Both the position numbers and the translations under genes were made by a program. Shown here piece after piece: positions 11,701 through 21,431 of a DNA stretch of 64,000 nucleotides (its first letter is position 1; every line of letters starts with the position of its first letter). Source of the stretch: Zasmidium citrigriseum (Eukaryota; Ascomycota; Dothideomycetes; Mycosphaerellales; Mycosphaerellaceae); assembly GCA_002786025.1 (NCBI GenBank), contig NHNW01000004.1:186001-250000 (forward strand), in the 5' to 3' direction. The notes beneath the pieces were generated by a model that was given only the letters and a program-made list of their open reading frames with translations, did not search any database and had not been told where the DNA came from.

Positions 11701-12057
11701 CGAAGGATGACAACCACAGAACTCAGGCAGAGACGACATGCGCGGCAGAATGCGCAGTCACAGCAAGATCGTGAAGAATGGGAGGCCTACAAAATCTCCA
11801 TCGACGGCGATATGGAGACTGCGGATATTCCTCCGGCCCAAGACTCGCGGCTCGGAGAACAAGATACAGCATTATACGTAAACAGCGCCGGACCTGCTGT
11901 TCCTTTGGATTCGCAGGCTGTGGCAGTGGCTTTTGGCAACTCTGTCAGAATCATCCGCAGTTCGAGACGCGGCTCTGTTAACCGCCTTGCGGCGCCGCCA
12001 TCGTTGGAGAGGCAGTCTTCGACCTCGAGGCGTGTCACTTCGCGAAGGCCGCGCTGA
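8710..12057 (+). CDS. SCP1: SCAP-like sterol-sensing membrane protein (SREBP escort)
   Basis: A single-exon frame of 1115 residues. A first membrane helix lies near residues 48-70 and is followed by a luminal segment. A cluster of hydrophobic helices from about residue 278 to 440 (starting LALTFAYSCMALYVLL) matches the sterol-sensing domain. More helices follow near 480 and 604-628. From about 650 onward the chain has repeated short beta-type motifs such as GHFVTVSLDRTIAV, consistent with a WD40 propeller. The C-terminus is basic and Arg/Ser-rich. Membrane helices with a sterol-sensing domain plus a C-terminal propeller is the layout of SCAP and S. pombe Scp1, which escort SREBP from ER to Golgi when sterols or oxygen fall. 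NPC1, Patched and HMG-CoA reductase also have sterol-sensing domains but lack the propeller. Partner SREBP is not in this window. The symbol is by analogy with S. pombe. Confidence 0.8.
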   Translation: MPCKITGAIVLMLWYLLSPIRGTSQPPRLSANHPIRRSFYRHGKITAQHWLVAMLVSVAIAMGFSYPTIFLSENPTAGLAAYPHTFWTSAKPIDNASTTVDVEMRQIWVHGSYMNALDKDVLKRALAVQQSLVGDEKLSNVFPGLSDKLRSGSLQWGYHSPLMYWNNSEVTIDADTDVLRTINDQVHAYSSLNVALRPASVFAGKKFERRRLLAADALVITLMNKATDIAGNTWQQNMQSLTLADGACANCTLFPHDGHITRQRVYEFSFTPLSISEHLALTFAYSCMALYVLLSLRRMKAFHSRFGLVVTAITQMTCSILASFTICGILKINLSMVPQNAYPFVVLVLGVENMFRLINAVLAYPPTMATELRIANALGEVGPISVAAAAQNLTILALLSTVVSPGVAAFCAFAAIATLFDVFFLLTFFVAVLNVDIRRLELQDALSARHNQPRHRKRQSPVHHTWFDALVQGRLPFSTRMAGTAVTTAFILSLNYHFFEHKEKATSLRHLLDLVRGGPPNIGDVETFAPPPMNASLTPGEWMRMQDFDTAKEVMRLAKPGADSFVVRVFAPLVVVLGGSDRTGVARSGEAWAHALRSFAIHHFYPVAVAIVFAVAFVAVLMNFLLYNEAGDEDNDIALNQTEDRLVVHTVGLPHKLDIVKMASNDSGHFVTVSLDRTIAVSMADRASQAHHTVAIPTKVLNSITWPIHHLAIDDTGDWIACHCAGDNILAYNCSTGSFVPNLVQYPDDHPAVLFTFVSLPTAAGHKPYFIVLTSGGRLAMSCLDDGKSAGADLSTMPLLGATIADTSQGRQLLIVTEEAQVISYGWTGEGWNQSISHKLDVETTFGRLLGPVTLQLYSDFDTELVVVKTAGRAIFLSSTSLTQVASLELPQVGGHVDEVLIGASRKCPACSGIALRSIAAWATGSGKSDRVVTTWSVDNDEGCFCLAQGSSVCLTFDSTLKESYTVDHPDAWSVVKSQTILGMRRRRQQVSGRPESRRMTTTELRQRRHARQNAQSQQDREEWEAYKISIDGDMETADIPPAQDSRLGEQDTALYVNSAGPAVPLDSQAVAVAFGNSVRIIRSSRRGSVNRLAAPPSLERQSSTSRRVTSRRPR

Positions 12058-12907
12058 GACTTAATAGTGGTCCGTCCGACAACACCAGCGGCAGTGTGTA
12101 ACATGGCGTTCACGAAAGCGAAGTGGCAGCGTCACACAGATCCACCCGCAATAGAAGAGACAACTTGGCAAGCCAACCGGTGTGCTCGCTCAGCAGCTCG
12201 CCAAAGAACCGATTGCTTCTGGTTCTGGCATGCACGAGAGGTTTTTCATGAGGCTGAGTGTGGAGCGAAGATTTGGCTGGTCTCGTTTCAACGCTCAAAC
12301 CAACGGCGACCAGGATGGCATTCCATCGTGACATTGTCGTAAGCGACATATAGCCAAGACTACGATTGCAGCGCCTGCAGACGAGTTTCTGGTGCGTGGT
12401 CCCGTTCAACGAAGCGGACCGATGGCGATGGCTATGGCCGGCCGCGTGGCGTTTCTCAACGAGCATGTGACATTGTTCCTCGTCACCATCAGACAGCGTT
12501 TCTCGAGAAGAGCAAGGTGGAGTCAGCGAATGCAGAAGTCTCACAGCCTCAAGTCCTCACCAACAACTCGCGTGAGGTGGAGAACCGGGAGGCTCGCCTT
12601 AGTCACGCCACGCGCTAACGCTCTGGAACGCGTGTCCTTCAGCTGTGCGCACTGTGCTTCGGACAGGGATTCTCAGCAAAACTTCCGGGCTCAACTTCTT
12701 AATTTAGTAGTTCGACAGCATGAACGTCGATGCGTCTGCAGGTCCAGGTCCCGGTCTCGTATCCATAGAAAAGGTCCCATTCGCCTCGTCGGCGGCTGAG
12801 TGTAGGTACTGCGTCTCTTCAGAACCCATCTCTTCGTTTTTTCTTCTGGTTCAGCAGTATACGACGACTTTCGCTTCAGCATACATTTCGCATATCGTCA
12901 ATTCAAG
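12058..12907. other. intergenic, promoter of GPI-protein gene
   Basis: 850 bp with no supported gene. An ACGCGT hexamer (MluI-box type) occurs near 12628, about 280 bp before the downstream ATG. Its function is unknown and it may be chance. Confidence 0.45.
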
Positions 12908-13502
12908 ATGCAGTACAAGTTCATCGCAGTCTCTGCCCTCGCGGCTACTGCCTTTGCGCAGAACGGCAGCCAGAGCCAGGAAGACCTGTACGTCGCACAT
13001 CTCTCACCAACAAATCAATCATCGAATCAATACTGACATTCATCCCAGCGTCTCCGTCATCTCGGTCCTCCAAACCGCCCTCCCCTCCTCTTTAATCCAA
13101 GAAGCCCTCACCAACTCCGCCGCCGTCTCCAGCGAAATCGCCTCCGAATTCTCCGCCGGTCAAACACCCGCCTGGTTCACCGCACTCCCCTCAGACGTCC
13201 AGACTTACCTTGTCCCCGTCGCCAACTACCCCAACGCCACGGGCTCGGTCATCTCTGCCGGACCTACTAACTTGGCCAACTCGAGCAGCAATTCTACGAC
13301 TTCGTTGAGGACTTCTACCCGTTCGCCTACAACTATTACGAGTACTGCTACTGATAGCTCGGAGACGGGTGGTGCGAGTGGCAGTGAGGCGACGGGGAGT
13401 GAGAGCAGCTCTTCTTCGACTGGTGGTGCTTCGCTGCCGACGAACATTATGGGCATGGGACTTGCGGGGGCTGTTGGGTTGGTTGGTGTGCTTGCTCTCT
13501 AA
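12908..13502 (+). CDS. small GPI-anchored Ser/Thr-rich surface protein
   Basis: Exons 12908-12987 and 13049-13502 with a 61-bp intron encode 177 residues. The N-terminus MQYKFIAVSALAATAFAQ is a clear signal peptide with cleavage expected after Ala-17 or Gln-18. The middle (about 25-100) is helical and contains few motifs. Residues about 105-155 are a Ser/Thr/Gly-rich stretch, likely O-glycosylated. The end is a small-residue site followed by a hydrophobic tail (GMGLAGAVGLVGVLAL), the pattern of a GPI-attachment signal. Small proteins of this design are common in ascomycete walls and plasma membranes. The intron splits a Leu codon; a start upstream at 12720 in the other frame would miss the signal peptide and is rejected. 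The exact function is unknown. Confidence 0.82.
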
Positions 13503-14085
13503 GCGAATGATGGTGGATTGCAAGAGCATTGGCGTTGTTTGGGTTGGATGCATATCAGCTGCATGGCTTGGGCGCTTAGGGAACCATGAATGTAGGGACG
13601 GGATACGACAGACTGCGTAATGTGTTTAGTGAACGATTAGATTACACTTCAAAAGTTTCAAGTGCTGCTTTGGCAGACAGCATCATCCTGAAGGTACCTA
13701 TTCTCGTAATGACTTCACGCACATCACACAAGTTGTATAACTGGCGACTTGACTTCGTCGATGGCATGCGGCTCAAAAAGGTTTCGAGATCATCGATTGC
13801 TTGAACCCCTCCGAAAGCCGAAAGAGATAGCCGAGCTCATGGCAAAGAGCCTCATCGAAAATCGTCCCTTCATCGAGCTGCGATGTCGTCCCTGCCGATA
13901 GCCAAAAGCTACGTCACCGTGAACTCACCCACTTTTACAAATCGCCACGGGAACACCAATGTCACAGCAGTCCGTTCATTGGCATAGCATGCAGGCATGA
14001 GGTAACCTTGAACTCAGTCCATCACAGTGCAAGCAAGCACAAGACCTTTTAAGAGCTTGCCTTGTCCAAGCTATTCGTTGCCGCG
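13503..14085. other. intergenic, no gene seen
   Basis: 583 bp between the GPI-protein gene and the aldo-keto reductase, both on plus. It holds the 3' flank of the first and the promoter of the second. Open frames here are short and unconvincing. Confidence 0.5.
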
Positions 14086-15255
14086 ATGTCTACTTTCCGA
14101 ATACTCTCTCGAGCTTCGCAGATTTCACGACAGATTTCGAAGCAACAAATCAGAATGGCTACGACGCTGAAGTTGAATACGGGTGCTTCGATCCCGGCTG
14201 TTGGGTTTGGGACTTGGCAGGATAAGGAGGAGCAGGAGGATGCTGTGTTTACGGCTTTGAAGGCTGGGTATAGGCATATTGATACTGCGCGCATTTATGG
14301 CACTGAGCCTGCGGTTGGTGCTGGTATCAAGAAGTCTGGTGTGCCTCGCGAGCAGATCTTCCTCGTTACGAGTATGCTGTCTGTCTTTTTTAAGCCTGTC
14401 TTGTGGCTGACATGCTCTCAGAGCTTTGGAACAATTCACACGAGCCCAAGGATGTCGAAGCTGCACTTGACGCCAGTTTGAAGGATCTCGGCACTGACTA
14501 TGTCGACTTGTACCTTATGCACTGGCCGAGTCCATTTAAAGCTGGTCCAGATGCATTTCCCAAGGACGACAATGGCAAGACTATTCCCGGTACTGCCGAC
14601 TACGTCGACACATACAAGGCGATGGAGGAGTGCCAGAAAAAGGGCAAGACCAAGGCAATCGGCGTGTCGAACTTCAGCAAGGGCGAGATGGAGCGTCTGT
14701 TGAAGGAGACATCCATTGTGGTGAGTTCCAATCCTCCTTTCAGGATTGCTCGTATCGGATGCTGACAGAAGGAAGCCGGCCGCCCATCAACTCGAATGTC
14801 ATCCATGGCTTCAGCAACCCAGCTTTGATGCATGGCACAAGGAGAAGGGCATCCATCTGACTCAGTACTCGCCATTCGGCAACCAGAATGCGATTTACTC
14901 TAAGGGAGAGAATCTTGGTAAGCTAATCGAGGACCCGACCTTGGTCGAGATTGGCAAGAAATACAACAAGAGCGGTGCTCAAGTCGCACTGGCCTGGGGC
15001 GTTGCGCATGGTGAGTGCCATTGGCGGAAGAATGCTCCCTTGTGAAGAGGTGTCGTGTACTGATTCTTGGTGCCAGGACGATCGGTCATCCCCAAGAGCA
15101 AGACGGAGAATCGCATCAAGCAGAATTTGGAAGGCGACTTCAAGCTGGACCCTGAAGACGTCAAGAAGATTGACGCCATGGACAAGAAGATGAGGTTCAA
15201 CAACCCCAGCGAAAGCTTTGGCTGGAAGTTCTACGCCGACCTCGACGGCGCGTAA
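14086..15255 (+). CDS. aldo-keto reductase, possibly mitochondrial and cytosolic
   Basis: Four exons, 14086-14371, 14422-14720, 14776-15010 and 15077-15255, encode 332 residues. The (alpha/beta)8 fold of the AKR superfamily is marked by GYRHIDTARIYG, LYLMHWP, GVSNFSKGEM and the C-terminal VIPKSK. The catalytic tetrad reads D66, Y71, K96 and H129; the K96 codon is split by intron 1. The NADPH-binding VIPKSK block is intact. Relatives (Gcy1, Gld1, xylose reductase groups) reduce aldehydes or sugars, but the substrate cannot be told here. Residues 1-23 are Arg/Ser-rich and without acidic residues, like a mitochondrial presequence, and a second ATG at 14155 gives the normal AKR start (MATTLKLNTG). 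An upstream in-frame TTG at 14062 is not a likely start. Intron 2 uses the AG just before the conserved PAAHQLECHP block. Confidence 0.9.
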
Positions 15256-16102
15256 CTCGGCGCTGCGAGAGAAAGGGCGAGTGCGATATAATGCCGCCAT
15301 GGCTCCTCACGTGCCAGATAGTGTAGATATCGATGTACACGCACTTCTGAAACGACAATCTTGTGGTAGGTTTCGTTTCGAATGCGCACGAATCAGAGGG
15401 GGCGAGGAGTTGCGCTCGAGCAGCTAACCGTGCCAAATCCAACGATCAACGGTGTGTCCCACACTTTCTAATGAACCCCTATTTTCGCGGCGCGCCATTC
15501 GCCCGGCTAAAGACGCATGGTGCCTGGCTAGCACCAACAGAGTTGCAGCGAAATGGCGCACGCTGCTGCTGCATGCCGCCAGCGCCAACCCCTGTACGAG
15601 TGTGTGCCTGGCGCGGGAGAGGTGTGCAGAGTGTGCCGACTCGGGCGCTCCCTGGCAGCCTTTGATTGAATGGAGAGAGTGTGCGGCAATCATCGCCGGA
15701 GGCCAGCGGCAGCCAACAATTGCACAAGCATCGCCAGCAACACAGTCAGATCGGTCAAGGATTGCTGTTGATGGTGTGTGGAGAGGCTGACACGTGCGCG
15801 ACACCTCCCACCAGCCCAACCAGCATTATTGTGCGTGCAGCGCATTGTTCAACAGCGCCCAGGAGGCACAGACGGAGCCAGCGTATCGCAGGCACTGGAG
15901 TCCAACGGCCTCGCCAGCACCTCCCGCTGCCGGCCCGCGCTCTGTCCATCACCACCGCTCGCTCGCTGTACCGTCAATGGCTCGCCAGTAGCGTTGGCAA
16001 GATCCGCCGCCGTTCGTCTTGCTCCATCTGGGTTGGCACTGGCACCAGCGCTGCTCCCAGTGCCCCAACCACGGCCTCAAAACACGCACCACCGCCCACG
16101 CC
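15256..16102. other. intergenic and long leader of the coiled-coil gene
   Basis: 847 bp, GC-rich towards the end, with a CACGTG E-box-like site near 15307. Several open frames exist but none is recognisable. Most is likely promoter and 5' UTR of the gene at 16103. Confidence 0.5.
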
Positions 16103-19100
16103 ATGGCCACCGACCAGCGCCCTGCCTCGCTGGACTCCCTGGCGGAGGGCTACTACGACGACGACCTGCTCGACGACCATCTCGACGACTACCACCACCA
16201 GTATCACCACGCCGCACACGCGCAGCCGCCGCCGCCGCATCCCCAACCGCACACTGCAAGGAAGCCGGCCTCCTCGCTCGCCCAGATAACAGCTCCCCCG
16301 TTTTCTACATTCCGCGCCCAGCTGCCTCGAGCCACTGCCCGCCCGAACGCCGCATTCCAGCTCCAACCCTCGCCGCGAGCTGCCTCCTTCTCCCTCTCCG
16401 AGAAGGCCTCCCCTCGGCTTGCCGACCCGTCTGTCAGGCCGCTGTCCCTCGACAGCCCGCTGCCATCCCAGCAGGAGTTCGCCGGTGGTGAGTCCTTGCG
16501 TGCCGATAGCACGGACGCAAGGCAAGACGAGCTTCAAGACAGGTAGGAGTGTGGGACACGCCCAGTGTGAACCCCCGTGCTGATCCCGACAGGTCCTCTT
16601 ACACCATTCCGCATCCAGCACATGAAAGAGACGACTCGATAGATTCGCGAATCGCCAGCACCGCCCTTTCTTCCGCCTTCAGCAGCCCGCAACGCTCCCC
16701 GCCACGATCCAGCAAACCCGTACACGCAAAGCATGCTCATGACCACTCCACCTCACACGCACCGCAGCATTCGACCTCGTCCAGCATCGACGCTAGCGAT
16801 CACTTTTCCCCAGATAGCCGCTCATCCATGATTGCGGCACAACAGGCACCTACTATGACTCTACAATACGACGGCGTGCAACGAAGATTGTCAGACGACT
16901 CGATAGGTGCCTCATCCAACGAGTCCGCCAAAAGACCAAAATCACCTGTCAGCCGGTTGGGGTCATTATTCGGGTGGAAGACTCCGCAAAAGTCGGAGGG
17001 AGATTCGTCTCCCACTACGACCTTCTCGGAGCGATCCTTATCACCCCTCCCGTCACCACGGCTGGTTAAGACCTTGCCCGTAGAGATGGATGCCAAGAGA
17101 TTATCCGCTCGGCTCACGCCTCCGAGCCTGGACATCCAAAAGGCAAATGGCAATGGCACATACTTCGACAATCCCGAGACTCCTCTTCTCATAGGGGACA
17201 GCCAGTCGAATGCCCACGTGAGAGAACTTGAGCGTGAGCTACAACACATCAGCCAAGAGCTCGCAGCCTCGATACGGCGGGAGATGGAGCTTGAAGATGA
17301 GCTTGACCGAGTACGGATTGAGCTTCCCTCAATACCACCGTCAGATCTCAGTATGAGGAGAAGTAGTGATTACTTCTCTGACAGCGGAGCAAGCTCGACA
17401 AAGTTCCCCATCACCGACGTCGACGCAAAGCTGGAGCAGATGGACAAGCAGATACGAAAGGCCGAGCAAGAGAAGGCCAATCTCAAAGTCGAGATGGCTT
17501 CACGTCTGCAGACAGAGCTGAGTCGACGGAGAGATCTGGAGGAGCTTGTTCAGAATTTGGAGGATCAGCTCGCGAGACACAACCGAGAAGGAGAGCAACG
17601 AGGGAACATTGAAGGAAAGGTCGAAGAATTGGAATCCACCCTGGACGAGACTAGGAGACGACTGGGGCAGGAGAAGATGACCAAAGAGAACTTTGAAGAT
17701 CTGTACAGCGCTACGAGAGAAGAGTTGGAGAAGTACAGGAACGAAGCCGATAATCTGCGGAACGAGGTTGTTCCCCAGCTCAAGGCACGCGTTGAGGGTC
17801 TGGAAGCGGAAGCGTCAGATGCTCAGGCCATCGTGTACGAGAACACCCGCCTCCAGCAGCAGATCGCCGCCATGCGTGATGGCAACCACTCGAGGTTTAA
17901 CAGCATCGCGGAGGAAGGTGTCATGAACGCAGGGCGTGCAAGTCTTTCGAGAAGTGGCTCGCTTGCTAGGAACGGCAGTCTCAGACGCGGTGGATCTGTC
18001 AGCCAGAAAGATCGTTCTGAGGGCGGCCGACAACGGTCTGGCTCCGTGGGCGGTGCTTATGGCGATAGTGCCATGAAGGAGATCGAGGACCAGCGCGACG
18101 CCTTGCACAAGGCACTCAAGCTCCTCATCAAACGCCATGACAGGCAACAAAAGGACCACGAACGGGCCATCAAGAAGCTTACGAGCGCGAAGGATAAGGC
18201 CGAGCAAATCACTCCACGGCGGACCGCTTATTCGAAAGAGGTCGCATTCTTGAAGGAAGAGGTTACGACCTTGAGGAAACGGACCGAAGATGCTCTCGAG
18301 CAGAAGTGGCAATATGAGAAGAATCTGTCAGGCCTGAAGATGGATCTCGATCGAGCTGAGCAGGAGACTCGCGGTCTTCGTATCATTCTGCAAGGAAACG
18401 ACATCGGAGCAGCCAGCGAGAGCAGCTTCTCTGGTGATGCCAGCGATGCAGACGAAGACACACAGCTCAAGCTGAGCATCTCCAAGGCAGAGAATGAGCG
18501 AGACCATGCCCGGAAGATTGCTGAAGAATACCGACAAAAAGCGCAATCATCGCCAGGAAATTCAGAAGAGCTCATGAACTCTGCCAACCGCATGGAGCAA
18601 TTGGCGGATCAGCTTGAGCAACAAGCGGAAGCCAACAACAAGCTGCGCGAGCGCCTTGCTGCCGCAGTCGCCAAGGGTGAGAGCGAGCAGAAGATGTCAA
18701 CAAGACAGGTCGAGGAGATGCAGAGGCGACTCGCCGGTATGGAAGACTCCGTCCTCGCGGCCCAGCAACACTCGGAAACCACCCTGGCCAACCACGATGC
18801 CGAAGTACGACGACTTGAGGATGCGTCCTCACCTCACCTCCAGCGTCTGAGGATCTCGATCCCTGAGCCTAGCAAGCTGAGCCCATCGGCGTCGTCGCCC
18901 CTGCTGAAGAAGAGCCCCAAGCTCGGCAGCAAGAAATTGAGTGACACCAGCCTGCTTGAGATGAGCCGGACCCAGATGCTCGAACGCAAGGTCAAGGAGC
19001 TCGAGGGCCTGCTGCGCGAAGCCGAAGAAGACATGCAGGTCGTGGTGACGAGAGTCAACAAGAGTCAGATGGAAGTCGCCGATCTCCAAACCGAGCGCGA

Positions 19101-19179
19101 CGCCGCCCTGATCCAGATGCGCAAGCTGCAAGACATGATTGTGAAGGAACGAGAAAAAGCAGAGGCTTTGATGCCGTAA
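16103..19179 (+). CDS. large coiled-coil protein, function unknown
   Basis: Exons 16103-16542 and 16593-19179 with a 50-bp intron encode 1008 residues. The first ~390 residues are Pro/Ser/His-rich and look disordered, with an acidic-His patch near 20-35 and many SP/TP sites suited to kinases. From about 225 to the end are long heptad-type segments (for example HVRELERELQHISQEL and AEQEKANLKVEMASRLQTEL), broken by a Ser/Arg/Gly-rich linker near residues 610-650. No motor, PH or kinase domain is visible. The layout resembles fungal cytoskeletal or polarity scaffold proteins, but I cannot name a family with confidence. The intron joins the reading frames within an Arg codon (LQD-R-SSYTIP). Conserved-looking part: a helical block at about 660-780. 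Confidence 0.8.
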
Positions 19180-19719
19180 AAGCACTGAGATGAGTGTGGA
19201 ATAATGTTTGTGATTATTGTATTACTATCGACACCCCCAACTACGACAGACCTGGACGGACCATGGACGGCGTTACTTTGTTTTGTGATGGAAGACTTGC
19301 TTCTTGGATTACCCGTGTACCAATACTGAGGGAAGGGTGTTCTTTTCTCTTTGCCTATTTAGCGGGTAGCATTTGTGAGGAGTGATGGTGAAGGATACCT
19401 CACTTATTTAGCTATTGCATAGTCCCCGGATGGGGTTCTTGGATTGAGAGAGGGGGGAGGATGTCTAGAATCTAGAGTAATTGTATAATACTCTTCATTC
19501 TGATCAATCACTGCTTTCCTGCTCAACATATCAGCACTTTGAGATCCCTTCGCGCAAAGGAGACTCGGGATGGCATGGCGTTGACGTCCCCTTAAAGTTC
19601 GTGATCTCCCTGTCGATCAATACCCAGAGCTTGCGTCAACCTCGACCAGGGTCTCACGAACGCGTTCCACAGCACCTCCGCGTGGCCCGTACGACAACAG
19701 TCTAGATTCTAATCATTCA
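19180..19719. other. intergenic, no gene seen
   Basis: 540 bp of 3' flank and promoter sequence. An ACGCGT hexamer lies near 19656. No gene or RNA was recognised. Confidence 0.5.
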
Positions 19720-19867
19720 ATGGCAGACATTCTCTCTTCAACATTCGTTCGTTCCTCGTATCACACGTAAGTCACACGTCAAGCAATACCCCAAGCATTC
19801 CGCATCTAACTAATCGTACAGTCCCTTACCTCACCTCCCCCAACACCACGGCGCCCTTTCGCCGTAA
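19720..19867 (+). promoter_or_regulatory. spliced upstream ORF in the leader of the DUF3431 gene
   Basis: An ATG at 19720 begins a 30-codon frame, spliced as 19720-19766 plus 19822-19867. The intron (19767-19821, 55 bp) has a GTAAGT donor, a CTAAC branch site and a TACAG acceptor. The stop TAA ends four bases before the main ATG at 19872. If the intron is kept, the uORF stops at the intron start after 16 codons. uORFs so close to the main start usually lower translation; that effect here is inferred. Confidence 0.5.
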
Positions 19868-19871
19868 AGTA

Positions 19872-21170
19872 ATGTTCCGTCGGTTCCTTCCCTTCGTCCT
19901 CGTCGCCGGCCTCACCACTCTCTTCCTCCTCTCCGTCTTCTCCGGCCGACAGCTATCATGGCGACAGATCCCGCAACTCATAGGCCTGGGCGAAGAGATG
20001 GGACCGACGGAAGAAGAGATCGCCAGCGGAGAGAATATCTTACCTGACTTACGCCAGGGGAAGAGTAATGCTGAAGAATGGAGGACTTTCAAAGAGCCCA
20101 AGATTGAGAATATGTCCCCGTATCCTGTGGGCAAGACGAAACCTCCGGGAAGTAATTATTCCAAGGTTCTTGTGGTGCCGCGGTTGAGGAGTGAGGATGT
20201 TAGGTGGATCGAGCAGGAACTTGGGGATTTGATTGAGGATGGGAGGTTGAGGACCGCGGTTTATACTGTCGATGATCGGAAAGCGAAACTGCACCCGCCG
20301 AAGAATAAGGGACATGAGGTTATGGTGTACCTCTCCTGGATCATTGACAATTATGAGGACTTGCCGGACGTGGGGATTTTCATGCACGCGCATCGGTTCG
20401 CGTGGCATAATAATGAGATTCTGGAGGGCGATGCGGCGGCTATGGTGAGGTATCTCAGTCCGGAGAGGGTGACGAGGGAAGGGTATATGAATCTGAGGTG
20501 TCATTGGGATCCCGGGTGTCCTGATCATATCCATCCTGGAGCGACGATGAGGGACCCGGATAAGCAGGAGGAGGTTATTCTGGGAAACTGCTGGAGCGAA
20601 CTCTTCCCCCTGGATCCCATCCCAAAGGTCCTGGCCCAGCCTTGCTGCGCCCAATTCGCCGTCTCGCGCGAAGCCATCCAGCGCACGCCCAAAATGCGCT
20701 ACATCTTCATGCGCGACTGGCTCATCCGGACCGAGTTGTCCGACTACCTCTCCGGCCGCATCTTCGAATACGTCTGGCAATTCGTCTTCTCCGCCGCGCC
20801 GATCCACTGCCCAAGCCAAAGCGCCTGCTACTGCGATGGCTACGGCCTCTGCTTCGGCAGTCCCGAAGCCTTCGAGGAGTGGTTCCAGACGCGGTTCAAG
20901 ATGAATGAGCTCAAGGAGGAGTTGAGGGTGTGGGAGGAGAAGGCGGAGAAGATTGAGGAGTGGAGGTTGCATAGTAAGGGTGGGCGGTTGGAAGAGGAAG
21001 CGGAGCTTTTTGTGCCGGAGTATGGGAGGGATGTGGAGTTGAGGAGACGGATTAGAGAGTTGAAGGGGACTTTGGATGGGATGGTTAAGGAGGCGAGGGA
21101 GAGGGGGAGGGATCCGAAGCAGAGGGCTAAGGAGAGTGGGAGGGAGTGGAAGGAGGGGGATGGGTTTTGA
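19872..21170 (+). CDS. DUF3431 family type II membrane protein
   Basis: A single coding exon of 432 residues. Residues about 5-24 (FLPFVLVAGLTTLFLLSVF) form a signal-anchor, so the rest should face the lumen or outside. The body matches the fungal DUF3431 family: paired motifs such as VMVYLSWIIDNYEDLPD, a FMHAHRFAWHNN block, a Cys-containing NLRCHWDPGC segment and a CCAQFAVSREAI block. The family is widespread in filamentous ascomycetes and often called glycosyltransferase-like, but its activity is unproven. The last ~120 residues are charged and helical. The 5' leader holds an intron and a spliced uORF. The gene is convergent with the P450 gene, 261 bp away. Confidence 0.85.
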   Translation: MFRRFLPFVLVAGLTTLFLLSVFSGRQLSWRQIPQLIGLGEEMGPTEEEIASGENILPDLRQGKSNAEEWRTFKEPKIENMSPYPVGKTKPPGSNYSKVLVVPRLRSEDVRWIEQELGDLIEDGRLRTAVYTVDDRKAKLHPPKNKGHEVMVYLSWIIDNYEDLPDVGIFMHAHRFAWHNNEILEGDAAAMVRYLSPERVTREGYMNLRCHWDPGCPDHIHPGATMRDPDKQEEVILGNCWSELFPLDPIPKVLAQPCCAQFAVSREAIQRTPKMRYIFMRDWLIRTELSDYLSGRIFEYVWQFVFSAAPIHCPSQSACYCDGYGLCFGSPEAFEEWFQTRFKMNELKEELRVWEEKAEKIEEWRLHSKGGRLEEEAELFVPEYGRDVELRRRIRELKGTLDGMVKEARERGRDPKQRAKESGREWKEGDGF

Positions 21171-21431
21171 GATTGGACATTGCTGGCAAGCAGATACAGC
21201 ATTGAGCGTTTGAGCGACATCAGGAGGCGTTTTGGGTATTGAAAATTGGAGGAACTATCTCCATGGACATACGACAGTCTGGATAACTGTCAACAGACCA
21301 GAAGGATAGAAAGACATAGGCAGCGGCGGAAAAGTACGTCGGACAGCAAATCAAGTGTACAGTGCAACAGATCTATAAGACATAGACGGCATACAACCGC
21401 TTCTCATCACATCCATCCCCATCACTCTCCC

